Origin: Xiphophorus maculatus
Lineage: Eukaryota > Chordata > Actinopteri > Cyprinodontiformes > Poeciliidae
DNA: 64,000 bases
Direction of reading: 5' to 3'
NCBI RefSeq assembly: GCF_002775205.1
Contig: NC_036460.1
Location: 1,804,056 to 1,868,055, forward strand
This document shows positions 15,401 to 26,600 of this stretch, in pieces. The translations under genes and the position numbers were made by a program. The notes under the pieces were generated by a model that was not told the origin of the DNA, ran no database searches, and worked only from the letters and a program-made list of their open reading frames with translations. Each line of letters opens with the position of its first letter. The stretch's first letter is position 1.

Positions 15401-18400
15401 TCCTTCTTCACCAGATGGAAACAAGATGGAGGCGTCACATTTTAGCGGTTGGAGGATTTCGCTTTAGTCTTTGGCTAAAGACCAGGAGCCATTTCTCCTG
15501 CTAGCGCTAGGCTAACACGTTTGTTTTGGTTTTATTTACCCAGAAAGCCTTGCGCTGACATTCACATATCCATTCAAACATCACAGGTGAAAACACACCT
15601 TTTCTCTTCTCATCCCTCTGACTGAGGCGATACAGAAAGCTCTCCGGTCGCAGGCCAGACGTCCGACTGGTAGCCCCGCCTCCTGAGCAAGGGTACGAAG
15701 GCGACTGATTGGCTGAGAGGAAACAGAAGGTTCAGAGTGGGAGGAGCTGTAGGTAAGGTTAGGGCAGTATTCAGGTTGGTCTTGCTCTTACCTGTAGGAG
15801 ACAAGGTGGCTCTGTCCTCCCCCTGCTGAGAAGACAAAACACAGGACGGTTACACACCTGAGAACTTCCAGAGCTGTGAGAGTGAAACCATTAGAGCAGG
15901 AAGTGACAGAGAGGAAACCAGTAGGAAACAGGAAGCTATCACCAATTCAAATCAACATGCAAAGACAGAGGGACAGAGGTCAGGTCAGGGATCAGAGGTC
16001 AGAAACCAGAAGGAAGAAGTTTTCTTTCATCTTTGGGCCAGAAACCAACAGAGAGAAATCTGTGATGTCACATGCAGAAAACCCACTGATCCCTTTGCAT
16101 GCTTTTATTTTGAAAACCGTTAATGAGATGCGAGCTTGTGGGTGGAGCTCCAAGCTCTTACCATGATGAGGGCAGAGTCATCTGTGTGGGTGGAGCGCCT
16201 GGAGGGGTAGATGTTCTGACAACAAACACCAGACACACATCAACAGACATAAAGGGGCGTGTCCTAAACACAGGGGCGGGGCTACGGCTCTGTGCCGTCC
16301 AATCAACACGAAGAAGAAGAGGGTCTGCAGGTAAATGAGTAAGAAATGGAGACTGACTCACCTCAGGTTCTGGACTGGACTTGGACGGACTCTGAGCTGC
16401 TTTCTGCTGCAAAACAACAGCAGGACCAGTTAGAGACGCCCCCTGCTGGTTAAACTGGTACTGCAGAAACTACTGGAAAACTGGCAACAAAATGGTTAAA
16501 CTGGTCTATGACCTTTTAAAATAGCGACCGGTTAAAAAAGTGATCAACTGGTTAAACTGGTGTCTGAATGCCTGGTTATGTACCTTGGAGTAGCTGGTGA
16601 CGCTGTCTCTCTGGAGAGAACGGTTCTTCTGCCGCTCTTCGTCGTACCTCAGAGCGGCGAGCTGAGCCTCCCTTCTCATCCTCTCCACACCTCCAAAACC
16701 AGTACCGGAAACAGAACCATAACCAGAACCAGCTCTCTGGAAAAACACGGATAAGAACATGAGGAGCCAGTTTGCTGCTGACGCTTCTTGTCAGACGGCT
16801 CCGTCATCATACCTGACTCTGGGAGCTCGAAGACGCTGAGACGCCGTCAGCCATGTTTCTGAGAGAGACAGAAAGTCAGACAGGAAGTGAGACAGGAAGT
16901 GAGGACACAGGTTGACGTGGTCGGGGCTAGATGTTTTTATTAACCTGCTGTGTCTCTTCATGTCTTCCGCCCGAGCCAAGCTGTTCTTCACTGGGGAACC
17001 CTGAAGACATGAACAGGAAATCAGAGCTTTTCGAAATAAGATCCGTCCTGCTTAGGTCAACGACTTTTCCTGATTGACTCAGGCTGAATGAAAGCCTCCA
17101 GCACAAGGGGGCGGAGCCTCACCTCCCTGGTGATGCGTCTCTCGATGTATGCCATGAACTGAGAGCTGAGGCTGCTCCGGTCTGCTCCTCCTGAACGGCG
17201 CTTCCCCTCCTCTTCCTCCTCCACACAGCTGTCGATGAAGTCTATCTGCTCCAGCTCCCCGTCTGCTGGGGACAGAGGAGGAAGTGAGGAGGAAAAGAGG
17301 AGGAAGTGAGGAGGTGACAGTCTGTGGGCGGCTGAGAGAGTCTCACATGTCCCGTTGGGCAGCACATGTCCTCCTGGTCCGGCTCGCCTCTGGTCTCTGA
17401 CCGGCAGCTCTGACGGTTCCTCTGAAACCTGGAACAGAAGACGAGGTTCTGTTAATGTCCCTGCAGGACGGACCGGAGCTCCGGATCAGAACCGGCCGGA
17501 TCGGCTACAGCAGTACGGTCTGACCTCGTTGCCCAGCCACCGCTTGTCTCCACTGTCCACGCTGTTGAAGCCCGAGTCCAGCGCGCCGTACGGTCGCCCT
17601 GGATACGCCTCGTCAACACTGCCGGGACACAGCAGCAGTCAGTCATGAGGCTTTTATTCTGAAGGAGCAGCATTATAGTGCGTGTGTGGGGTCAGACCAG
17701 GAGGTCAGAGGTCTCCTGTCGAACTCAGGCAGCTCCGGCGTGGTCTTACTGGCCTCCAGGTTCAGGAACTTGAAGATGTGGACCTTCCCCTTGATGCAGA
17801 TCTGCAGGACAGAACGGTGTTAGGCTCAGCCGCAGAGCAGCAGCTGTGATGTCACTTCCTGCGTACCTGTGCGGGCGGGCTCTGCAGCGGATTGTTGTCC
17901 AGGACGATGGCCTGCAGCTGAGTCAGGCCGCGGTAGCAGACGGGAATGGAGGTCACTTTGTTGCAGGAGAAGTCGAGGCGCACCAGAGGAAGCTCAGCCA
18001 GCTCTGAAAGGAGTCACATGGTTCTGATCCGGTTCTGGTTTTTCTCCCGGCTGGTCCGGGCGTGTCTGAGTGAGTTTACCTGAAGGGAGTCGGACCAGGT
18101 GATTCCTCCGGATGTTCAGGTCTCTCAGAGCCTCCAGCTGACCCACTTGGGACGGTAACGTCCGGATCTCGTTACAGCTCACATCCTGCCGCACCCGACA
18201 GCAAGAGATCAGAACCGAACAAAAGTTCTGATCAATAACGGGTCTGATCAGCCCATCAGGAACCGTACTCACCAGCTCGGTGAGGTGTCTCAGCTGGCCC
18301 AGTTCCTCTGGCAGAGAAACCAGTTTGTTGTTGGAGGCAATCAGAACCTTGAGAGGAAGGCTGCAGACGACGGCCGGCAGGACGGACAGCTGGTTCCGAC

Positions 18401-21400
18401 TAGAGGAGGACGGACAGACAGACCGGTCAGCAGAGGTGGAGGCCACTCTACCGCTAATGGCAAAGCTAAGTTTTAACTTAGCATTTTGCTAACTTTGAAA
18501 GTTATTAGTGCATTTATCTTCCTCTAAATACATTTGTCCAGATGAATTCTAAAGCAGTAAGTTAAAAATAAACAGCAGGGCTAACTTTTAGCCCACCGTT
18601 TTGCCGCTTTCCAGATCAATTCCCAAGTGCTAAACTTAAAATGATTTCTGTTAATAATAATAAAGCTAGTTTTTTACTTTTTTGGAAACTTTGGCTGCAT
18701 TTAACTTCTCCTGTGTACAGTTTTCCAGATGAATTCTGAAGTGTTAATAATAGTGAGGCTAATTTAGAAAAGGTTTGGCAACCTTAGCTTTTCTAAATTA
18801 AATTTTCTGGATAAATTCTAAAATGTTAAACTTTATGGTGAAGTTTTGCCAACTTTGAAAAAATTTAACACACTTAGCTTCTTCTAAATTAAATTTAGAG
18901 GAATTTAAATGATAAGCATAAAATTAGCTGTGGTAACAATACCAGAGCTAGTTTTTAACTTAGCCCTTTACTAACTCTTTACTAACCCAGATAAATCCTA
19001 AAGTACTAATTTATTTCATTTCTCTTATTAGCATAATTTACAGAGACAATACACACAAACATAGAACACAAAAAATTTGCAACTGATGCGTTGCATCAAG
19101 AGTAGCTGCATCAGCTAATCCGCAATTCTGCTTAGTTCACCATTAAACATTAAAGTTCAACATTATTGATGAAGTTTTGCTTATGAATTCTTCAAGTAAT
19201 TAGATGTTTATATTCATGCTCTTATTTTGAAGTCTGTTCATACAGCAGTTCCATTTCCTATCTTCCAATTCTCTACAGGCTTACAGATGAAGACGACGGG
19301 ATAAAACATCAAACTTTACAATACATGTAAAATCCTCAGTTTGTATAGAAGTAGGTGGACGTTTGTGTGTGTACATTCTGCTGTGTGTGTGTGTGTGCGT
19401 GTGTGTGTGACCTGAGGTTCAGGTGCGTCAGGGCCTGCAGGTTCACCAGGCCGTCCGGCAGAGACCTCAGGCAGTTCTGGTACAGGTTCAGATACTCCAG
19501 AGACACGAAGAGGCAAACCTCCAGAGGAAGCTCCGACAGCCGGTTCCGGGACAGATCTGGACACACACACAGATCAGTTAGACTCTGGTTCTGGTGATTA
19601 ATCATCAGATGGTTCTGGTTCTCTGACTCCATATTTGAAGTGATTCTGCTGAATCACCCGGACTCCTCCCTGCTGCCGTTGTTCTCCTCCCAAAGTCCCC
19701 GCTGACTCCACTGCCAGCGACACGATGCAGAGCCGACCCACAAACGCTATATTTATCAGAGCAGCTGTGAGGAAGCACTCATCACCATGGTAACCCCAGC
19801 TTCCTTGTTTGTAACAGCAGCTGGTGATGCTCATCAATCCACCATCACAAACAGGAAGTGGTTCGTTGGGGGACTTCCTGTTTGTTTGTTTGCCACCAGG
19901 CCCTAGGCTCAGATTCTGGGAGAGATGGAGCTGCAGCCGGGAGTTCTGGGTAACGTAGTTTGAGCTGTTGAGGGAGAGGGGTGAGCCACAGACCAAAACC
20001 ACAAAGTTGGATATCACTTTGATCTGGCAGGAACCGCAGAGAGAGAAGCTGCTATCAGAGCGGTTCTGAAGGTGATCAGTGCCCCTGTTAACGGAGAGCG
20101 ATCTGAGCGCGCTCAGTTAACGGAGAGCGATCTGAGCACGCTCAGTTAACGGAGAGCGATCTGAGCGCGCTCAGTTAACGGAGAGCGATCTGAGCGCGCT
20201 CAGTTAACGGAGAGCGATCTGAGCACGCTCAGTTAGTCGGTCACCAGGTGCTCCTGTTTACAGCAGGAACAGAACCCGAGGCAGAACCTTCTTCAGGCAA
20301 CCAGTGTGTTCAGCATCGGTTACCATGGTAACCCAACAGTCTAACGTTAGATGGACCATAGATGGTAGATATGGCTTTAAATTGATCAATCTGGCCTGTT
20401 TGGAAACACTTCATTCATCCTAAAGGAAAGCTAAATGTTGTGGAATCATACAAGCATCTTCAAAGAGTCATTGTGGGCATTAAGAATCTCCAGCAGCAGT
20501 CAAGTTTGCAGCAAATCTGAAGAGGCCTCTGACTGAAGATAGTAATAACATGCTAGTAGCTCCATATCAGGGCAGTAGAGATGATCTCTTCTGGGATTTT
20601 GGGTTGTAGTTCAGGTGTTACCTCAGAATTCTGAGATGCTAATCAGCCGCTCCTGTTTGTGAAAGAACGCCTTGTTGCCATGGTTACCATCATAACAACT
20701 GTCAGAGAGTATTAAAAGTAAGATCAAAAATCTTTCCAGCTGCACACAGTCAAAAACCAGACTCAACAGAAAACACGATGAATAAAATAAAAAAAGAAGA
20801 AATGAAGCAGTGCAGATGATGGAGTTCCTGCTGAGTTTCCTCCTCCATCACAGTCTGACACAAACAAAGGGAGCCTACATCTGCTCTCCGTTATGCCCCT
20901 CCCCGACCACACTGAACCCCAAAATAAGCACATTGTAATCAATCTTCCTGTATTTTTACCTACAATTTCATCATCTTTTGCTTCCTTTTCTCCCCATTTG
21001 TCCCATCTCCAGTGGAGCCTCATAGATCACACTACATGTGTATAAATTATTAAAATAAATCATAATTTGGTTCATCTGTGTTATGCCTGATCAATAATCG
21101 GCTGATTTGGCTCTTTTAGGGGGGCGCTTGTTTCCTGGTCCACACCGTCCCAAAGGGGCGGAGCCAGCAGTAGGCGTTCAAATCAAAACAACAAAGCCAC
21201 ACAGGTGTGTCTTCACCTTTCCTACAGGGTCTGATCCGAACCGAACCTCGGACCAGCTGAATCACCAGAGACTGCAGAATAAAACCGGCTGTTTGTGTTT
21301 AACCGGACCGCACCGGTGTGCTGTCATCATCTGTTACCCCTGATAAACAGTTCATCCCTCGGCCTCACCTTCATGAGAAACCAGCCTGAAGCAGAGCAGG

Positions 21401-22066
21401 TTTATAACGAGTTAAAATTATAACAGTCATAACACCAGCGTCATACGGCCAGTGTTAACTGGGAATACTGGTAACCAGTGCTAAGCAGAGGTTCCTCCAT
21501 GAAGGAGATAATTTTAAACTTTGACCCTGTTGGAAAATATAACCAAACATCCCCTTTTCTGTCTGATCTGAGCGGTTAGCGACCAAAGAGCGTGTGACGC
21601 CGTTGAAAGAAGAGGAAGCCGGACCTCATGTAGCCGGGGCTCGCAGTTTGTCACAACACCGGCCCTCACTGTTTTCCATCCTCCTCCTCTGGAATTGGAA
21701 GATGGATTCAACTTTTCCCCCGTTAAGATCCCTAAAACACCCCTCTTAACCACCTCACCACTCCCAACAGAGCTCGGACTCTATGGTTCTGCTGGCCGCT
21801 TTTGGACCTCACTTACCGGCCCGGACGGTGTCGGTCAGGTCGTGGTTGGCGGCGCTCCGGGGAAACTCCTTCAGCTTCCTGCCGCTGAGGTTCAGACAGC
21901 CGCTAACCGACGCTTCTTCCAGCGCCCGGTCCAGGGAGCGGTTCCAGGACGCTGGGCCCGCCTGGCCCAGTCCATTAGAGTTTCCGAGGATAGCATTGCC
22001 ACCGGCTCCGACCGTGAAGTTGAGTCCGGTGCTTTCCGCAGACCCCAGTAACACCGAGGCCGCCAT
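11225..22066 (-). CDS. lrch3: Leucine-rich repeat and calponin homology domain protein LRCH3
   Basis: A scaffold protein; mammalian LRCH3 acts with DOCK7 and MYO6 in the DISP complex that displaces septins. Shared coding exons (high to low): 22066-21817, 19556-19412, 18399-18273, 18185-18080, 18003-17867, 17801-17698, 17618-17525, 17428-17347, 17265-17123, 17000-16945, 16858-16813, 16736-16584, 16406-16362, 16215-16162, 15825-15792, 15682-15599, 15160-15063, 14989-14852 and 14778-14701. The last exon is then 14062-13865 or 11374-11225. Every junction is in phase, giving 723 or 707 residues. Leucine-rich repeats occupy about residues 55-255. An acidic and Ser-rich linker follows, including SGLRPESFLYR. 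The calponin homology domain is near the end (about 575-695), with LPSDLGAALTDGVVLCHLAN and KCRRNVENFLEACRRIGVPQ. The name LRCH3, rather than LRCH1, 2 or 4, rests mainly on linkage to RPL35A. The donor after 17698 (GTCTGA) is weak. Confidence 0.9.
11608..12212. mobile_element. Probable MITE with GGGCTGCAAT ends
   Basis: The left end TAGGGCTGCAAT (11608-11619) matches the reverse complement of the right end, TAGAGCTGCAAT (12201-12212), with one mismatch. The interior is AT-rich, with repeated GATTCTGAATCGATT-like words. Just beyond, 12255-12325 holds a TAACGATTAATC and GATTAATCGTTTCAG pair, also typical of teleost short inverted-repeat elements. Superfamily is not certain. It lies in the LRCH3 intron between exons A and B. 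Confidence 0.45.
12453..12487. repeat. (CAT)n microsatellite
   Basis: About eleven uninterrupted ATC/CAT triplets lie in the LRCH3 intron between the two alternative last exons. Confidence 0.9.
13015..13326. mobile_element. MITE with perfect ATGCTGCGTTCAGACCAAAC ends
   Basis: A 312-bp element with perfect 20-bp terminal inverted repeats, flanked by TA on both sides (13013-13014 and 13327-13328). A TA target and short non-coding body suggest a Tc1/mariner-like MITE, but the flanks could also be read as TAA/TTA, so a PIF-Harbinger-type origin cannot be excluded. It lies in an LRCH3 intron. Perfect ends suggest recent activity. Confidence 0.75.
13865..14062 (-). CDS. lrch3: LRCH3 alternative last exon A (membrane-anchored C-terminus)
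   Basis: After an acceptor ending CACTCAG the exon reads DRLCSVGDVLEGKGGGVYG and ends in a hydrophobic segment, MAGFALFYLSVMSALCAIY, followed by VHLAPHA and a stop. It joins exon 14778-14701 in phase 0. The segment of about 20 hydrophobic residues so close to the end fits a tail anchor. A comparable hydrophobic C-terminus is known for LRCH4. Exons A and B are mutually exclusive because each carries its own stop. Confidence 0.85.
   Translation of the reverse strand, partial: DRLCSVGDVLEGKGGGVYGTLQVLLSMAPPTLSPSLQVQMAGFALFYLSVMSALCAIYVHLAPHA
18450..19250. repeat. Dispersed intronic repeat family, several diverged units
   Basis: LRCH3 intron 2 holds about four diverged units. Their themes are GCTAACTTTGAAA, then TTAGC..ATTTAGCTTC, then a TTTTCCAGATGAATTCTAAAG motif. 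Near 19215 comes a CATGCTCTTATTTTGAAGTCTG motif. The same set recurs in the phosphatase intron (36537-36760) and in a POLR2D intron (37675-37945). I could not assign it to a known family. Confidence 0.55.
20087..20231. repeat. Tandem repeat, five 29-bp units with internal palindrome
   Basis: Five head-to-tail copies of a 29-bp unit start GTTAACGGAGAGCGATCTGA and end GCGCGCTCA. Three units contain the perfect palindrome CTGAGCGCGCTCAG; two carry a single change there (CTGAGCACGCTCAG). It lies in LRCH3 intron 1. A trailing partial GTTA follows at 20232. Confidence 0.95.
20441..20570 (-). repeat. LINE 3'-end fragment (inverted)
   Basis: The minus strand resembles the segments at 23320 and 50110, sharing TCAGTCAGAGGC, a GCTGCT..AGATTC tract and GACTCTTTGAAGA. 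These are copies of one LINE 3' terminal region. It lies in LRCH3 intron 1. Confidence 0.5.
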
Positions 22067-22321
22067 TACACGCTCCGGCTGTTAGCCCCCAATGCTAACG
22101 GCTGCTGTGGAGAGGAGCATGCGCAGTGCGGCGCGAGGAGGAAGCGCAAAACTGACCAGAAACACTGCTTCTAGTACTACATAGTACTTCTGTATATTAA
22201 TACATTATTACATAGTGACTACACATATTTCTGTATAGCCTTATACTTACAGAGTACTATACTGCCACAGTACTATTGACTGACCCCAAATACTTCTATA
22301 CTCTAATAGCAATTTGGTATT

Positions 22322-22354
22322 TAAGACTTATTACAATTATTGTAATAAGTCTTA
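22322..22354. repeat. Perfect hairpin, 15-bp arms, 3-nt loop
   Basis: TAAGACTTATTACAA (22322-22336), loop TTA, then TTGTAATAAGTCTTA (22340-22354). The arms are perfect reverse complements. It lies within the TACTA-rich tract between LRCH3 and ABCF3. Confidence 0.9.
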
Positions 22355-23319
22355 CATATTCTACAGACACAAATATAGTACTACAGACCAATCATGATAC
22401 TTCCGTAAATTACAGCGTTGCTACAGAGTGACTAAAAATTCTGTACACTAACAGGCAAAGCACATATGCTATAGTATATTCCTACTAATACAGCCACAAT
22501 ACTGTAGTTTGACCCTAAATACAGTCATATACTAATACTACTAGAGTGCTGCACACTCATAAATATTTATTTGTGCTGCTATTAATATTACTGATGCAAA
22601 ATACCATTATACTGCTTTATAATATTACAGTAGTACAAAATGATTATAAACATGACTGTGTACTACTGCTAACACTAACACAATCCTACAGGCTGACTGT
22701 AATATTACTGCAGTGCTACAAAGTGACCATATATACCACTGTATACCAACACATACTGCACTACAGCCAAGCCACAAATGCTATAGTACACAACAATTAT
22801 AGCCTGCTACGCATTTTAATACAACTACAGTACTACAGATCTATCACTGAAATAAACTAATATAAATACTGTTGATACAAAGTACTACATACAGACTGAT
22901 GATAGATTTTCTATATTCTACCACACTATGAAATATTAGTGTATTCATGCACTTATAACTAATATAGACTGATCATTAAGAGTACTGTATAGTACTCCTG
23001 ATAGTTCTACAGTACTACTCCCATTTGTAATGAAAACTCGAAAATTCAAATTTCCTAGTTGGAAAAACCATTAAAATAATTTATAAATACTAAAATGATT
23101 AATTATGATTAAATAATTAAATTACATTTTTGATCAAATGACTTGTTTAAGATCAAAGTTGAAAGTTTAGGAACAATCAAAATAAAATTATTAAACTTAT
23201 CTGGCACACAGAAGGATTTGCTTCTTTGTACATCTGATTTTTAAATTGATATTTAATAGATATTTATGGAATATTTTCCATTTTGAAAAGCATGAGAAAC
23301 GAACGGAATGAAACCCTGA

Positions 23320-23520
23320 GCATCCTCTTCATCAGGCTGTAAAGAAAAAACAGTGTCTTCAGTCAGAGGCGTCTTCATATCTGCAGTAATACAGACTGCT
23401 ACATTAGATCATACCTGCTAACATTTATCAGCACCTGCAACAAATGTTTGAACAAATGCGGATGATATAAGTTACATTTGATCTACCTCTAGGATTAATA
23501 AAGTATTTTTGAATTTGAGA
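23320..23520 (+). mobile_element. LINE 3' terminal fragment
   Basis: The segment CCTCTTCATCAGGCTGTAAA, then GTGTCTTCAGTCAGAGGC, and the terminal AATAAAGTATTTTTGAATTT are characteristic of the 3' ends of teleost non-LTR retrotransposons. The copy is 5' truncated, as usual for LINEs. Family (L2, Rex1 or other) was not resolved. It ends about 110 bp upstream of the ABCF3 start codon. Confidence 0.6.
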
Positions 23521-23628
23521 GGCCTTTCGCGTTGACGTCACGGAACCAATAGACTCCATCCCCCATAATCCTGAGAGGTGTCGCATTCTGGCGCATGCGC
23601 ACTTCAGTGGTGTCCAGGGCCGGGTATC

Positions 23629-26600
23629 ATGGCGACGTACGTGGACATCCTGAAGAGAGAGTTTCCTGAGATTGACACGGAGCTCTTCGACTACATCACA
23701 GGTGAGACACCGGGGAAAGAGTAGCTGTGTGCCGGCAGCTTATCGGCGCTTAGTGCCGGGAGGGGGGAACGAAGCCAGCGGCCGCCGGCTCCGGTTGGTA
23801 CCCACACAGCGGCCTTTAGGGAGTCTGTGAGCCGGGCAGCCGCGGCTCTCTGGCGGCTCGGCTCCCCGGGGTGAATGAGCCGGAGCCGGGACACCCAGGG
23901 AGCGCCGACCCGCGCCTGGTTCGGGCTAAATCTGGCTCAGAATTAGACCCACAGCAGCTGCCATTCGGGGCCCTTCAGAACAGCAGGAAACCGGGCGCCA
24001 TGTTTGTAGGAAAGTAAGGATGAGGTTGGACTACAAACAGGGCTCTACTCAGACTCAGCACGTGTCAGGCACTCTCTGTTTTAAAGTTAGCTTCACTGGC
24101 AAAGTATGACTCAGGCACAACATTATGACCACTCACATTAGATGCTGTAGTTGGTGGGGTCAAAGGTCAACCTTCTCCAGACCTTTTAAATAGAACCAAT
24201 GTGTTACTAGGAGCCACTTTGGAGATGTAAAACCCCAGGGTTTTCCTGCCAACGTGTTTCTCTACCCTACCTGGAAATGTGGTCCAGCTGACTGGAGTGT
24301 AACCATGGTAATGTGCTACAGGTGTGTTGGACAGCGGCGCCTCTGACTTTGAGGATGGCGAGGAGGTGTTTGACGCCATCGGTGGCGTCCTGCAGGACGT
24401 TTCTGCTGACAGTAAAAACGAGGACGACGTCAGAGACATCTGCCTGCAGATGTTCAACACCCTGAAGCTGTGAGATCCCTCTATGTGATTGGTCTGTCGA
24501 TGATGATGATGATGATCAGGAGGTAAACATGAGGTTTGTGTTTCCAGGAACAACCATCATCATCCTCAGAAGCAGATGCTTCTGGACGCTCCAGTACAGC
24601 TCTCTCAGATGTCCGCTGACTCTGGTAATGTTGGACTAAGATGGTCGCCCAGTTTTGTCTAGTGTTTTTTTGTTTTTGGTTTTTATCAGCCTGATGTTGA
24701 TCTGTGTGGTTCTCATCAGTCTCAACAGCCCAGGACATCCAGGGAATCTGGATGATGAAACGTCCCCAGAACACAGTGAGTCTGAACTCATATTTACTTA
24801 CTGACCTTAAAGCAAACTCAGCCTCTGTGATTCCCCCTGGCCTGCTGTAGAGATGGGTTCTAATGACCTCTGACCTTCTGTCTCTGTGTTCTTGTCGCTC
24901 TCCAGACGGTTGATGCCAAGAAGCTAGAAAAAGCTGAAGCCAAGCTGAAAGCCAAGAATGAGCGCAGGACCGAGAGGGATACTCAGAAAGCCACCGGTCC
25001 GCTGTGAGTCACTGAGCGGCAACACCTGTCCTTACCTGTCTCCTTTCAAATTTACTCATCTGTCTCTTCTTCTTGCCTGTCCCCACTTGTTCTCTCACCT
25101 GTCTTCTCTCACATTTCCTCACCTGTGTCCTCCCATTTGTTCTCTCTCACATTTACTCACCTGTCCTCCCAGGGTTCTGGAGGAAGCGTCAGCCAGTCAG
25201 GCCAGCAATAAGAAGGAAAGCCGCGCTGATCAGTCAGGGAAGAACCGCAGCTACGACATCCGAATCGAGAACTTTGACATTTCGTTTGGAGAGAGGTGAG
25301 GACCGCCCTCATCACAGCCAGCAGGTGGCAGTGTTTAAAATCGTGCTTCATTCCATGTGTTGTTGCGCTCAGATGTCTGCTGCAGGGGGCGGAGCTGTCC
25401 TTGGCGTCGGGCCGGCGGTATGGTCTGATTGGTCGGAACGGTCTGGGGAAGACCACGCTGCTGAAGATGCTAGCTAGCAGGAACCTGAGAGTACCGGCCC
25501 ACATCTCCATCCTTCATGTGGAGCAGGAAGTGGCAGGAGACGACACAATAGCACTGCAGAGTGTGCTAGAGAGCGACACCAAGCGCGAGGACCTGCTGAA
25601 CGAGGAGCAGCGGCTCAACGCGCGAATCGCCAACGGAACGTAAGATCAGGCTAATGTTCGGGCTGCGGCGGGCGATTACGTCTCAGTGCAAACTGTGACG
25701 TTGGGTTGTTGTTGTTTCAGGGCCGACGGGACGGAGAGCGTGCGATTGTCTGAGATCTACGCCAAACTGGAGGAGATCGAAGCCGACAAGGCCCCGGCAC
25801 GGTAACTATGGCAACACATTAGTTGCACAGAGAATGGTACTGGAACGATTCTTTATCCTGTCCGCATCTTATCGTCCAATCAGAGCCTCAGTCATACTGG
25901 CCGGTCTCGGGTTTTCTCCCAGAATGCAACAGCAGCCCACCAAGTGAGTAACGGTCAGACATTGTTGTTTTTCTGTGTCTGGACCACTCGGAACCCGCAT
26001 GTTCTCTGTGTGCAGGGAGTTCTCCGGAGGATGGCGGATGAGGCTGGCGCTGGCCAGGGCACTCTTCGCTCGGTGAGTTTCCAACGTTTCCTCTCCGTCA
26101 GGTCACATGATCCCTGATTAACCTGTCTGTGTTTTCTCCACCAGACCTGACCTGCTGCTGCTGGACGGTAAGTTACCCATCTAGCCCTGGCCTAACTAGC
26201 ACCGCCCTCAGCCAGCTACACCCTCAGCTAGCCTCGTCCTCTTGGCAGTCCTCTAATGACTGTGTGTGTTTCAGAGCCTACCAACATGTTGGACATCAAA
26301 GCCATTCTGTGGCTGGAGAACTACCTGCAGGTCTGTAGCCATAGCATCACTCATAGGAAACAATGGAGTCATTAGCCGCGAGCTAATGTGAGCTGAATGA
26401 CTCGTCCCCCTCAGACGTGGCAGTCCACCATCTTGGTCGTCTCCCACGACAGAAACTTCCTGAATGCCGTGGCGACAGACATCATCCACCTGCACTCGCA
26501 GAGGCTGGACACTTACCGTGGCGACTACGAGAACTTCCTGAAGACCAAAGAGGATCGCCTGAAGAACCAGCATCGAGAGTACGAGGCTCAGATGCAGTAC

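Larger units (their letters stand above)
22067..23628. other. Divergent LRCH3-ABCF3 spacer
   Basis: CpG-rich DNA flanks both ends and probably holds the two promoters. Between them, 22150-23010 is a degenerate low-complexity tract rich in TACTA, AGTACTAC and CTACAG words. It has longer-range similarity (for example around CTACAGAGTGACTA and CTACAAAGTGACCA), suggesting a decayed satellite. A LINE tail at about 23320-23520 lies about 110 bp before the ABCF3 start codon. Confidence 0.6.

Noticed and set aside
15610-15837. LRCH3 exon 16 read with an acceptor at 15705
   Set aside because: That choice leads to an early stop. The acceptor at 15683 restores the frame and gives the family motif SGLRPESFLYR.
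20087-20231. Regular 29-bp repeats that look like a CRISPR array
   Set aside because: Units are directly adjacent with no spacers, and the DNA is a vertebrate intron. It is a plain tandem repeat.
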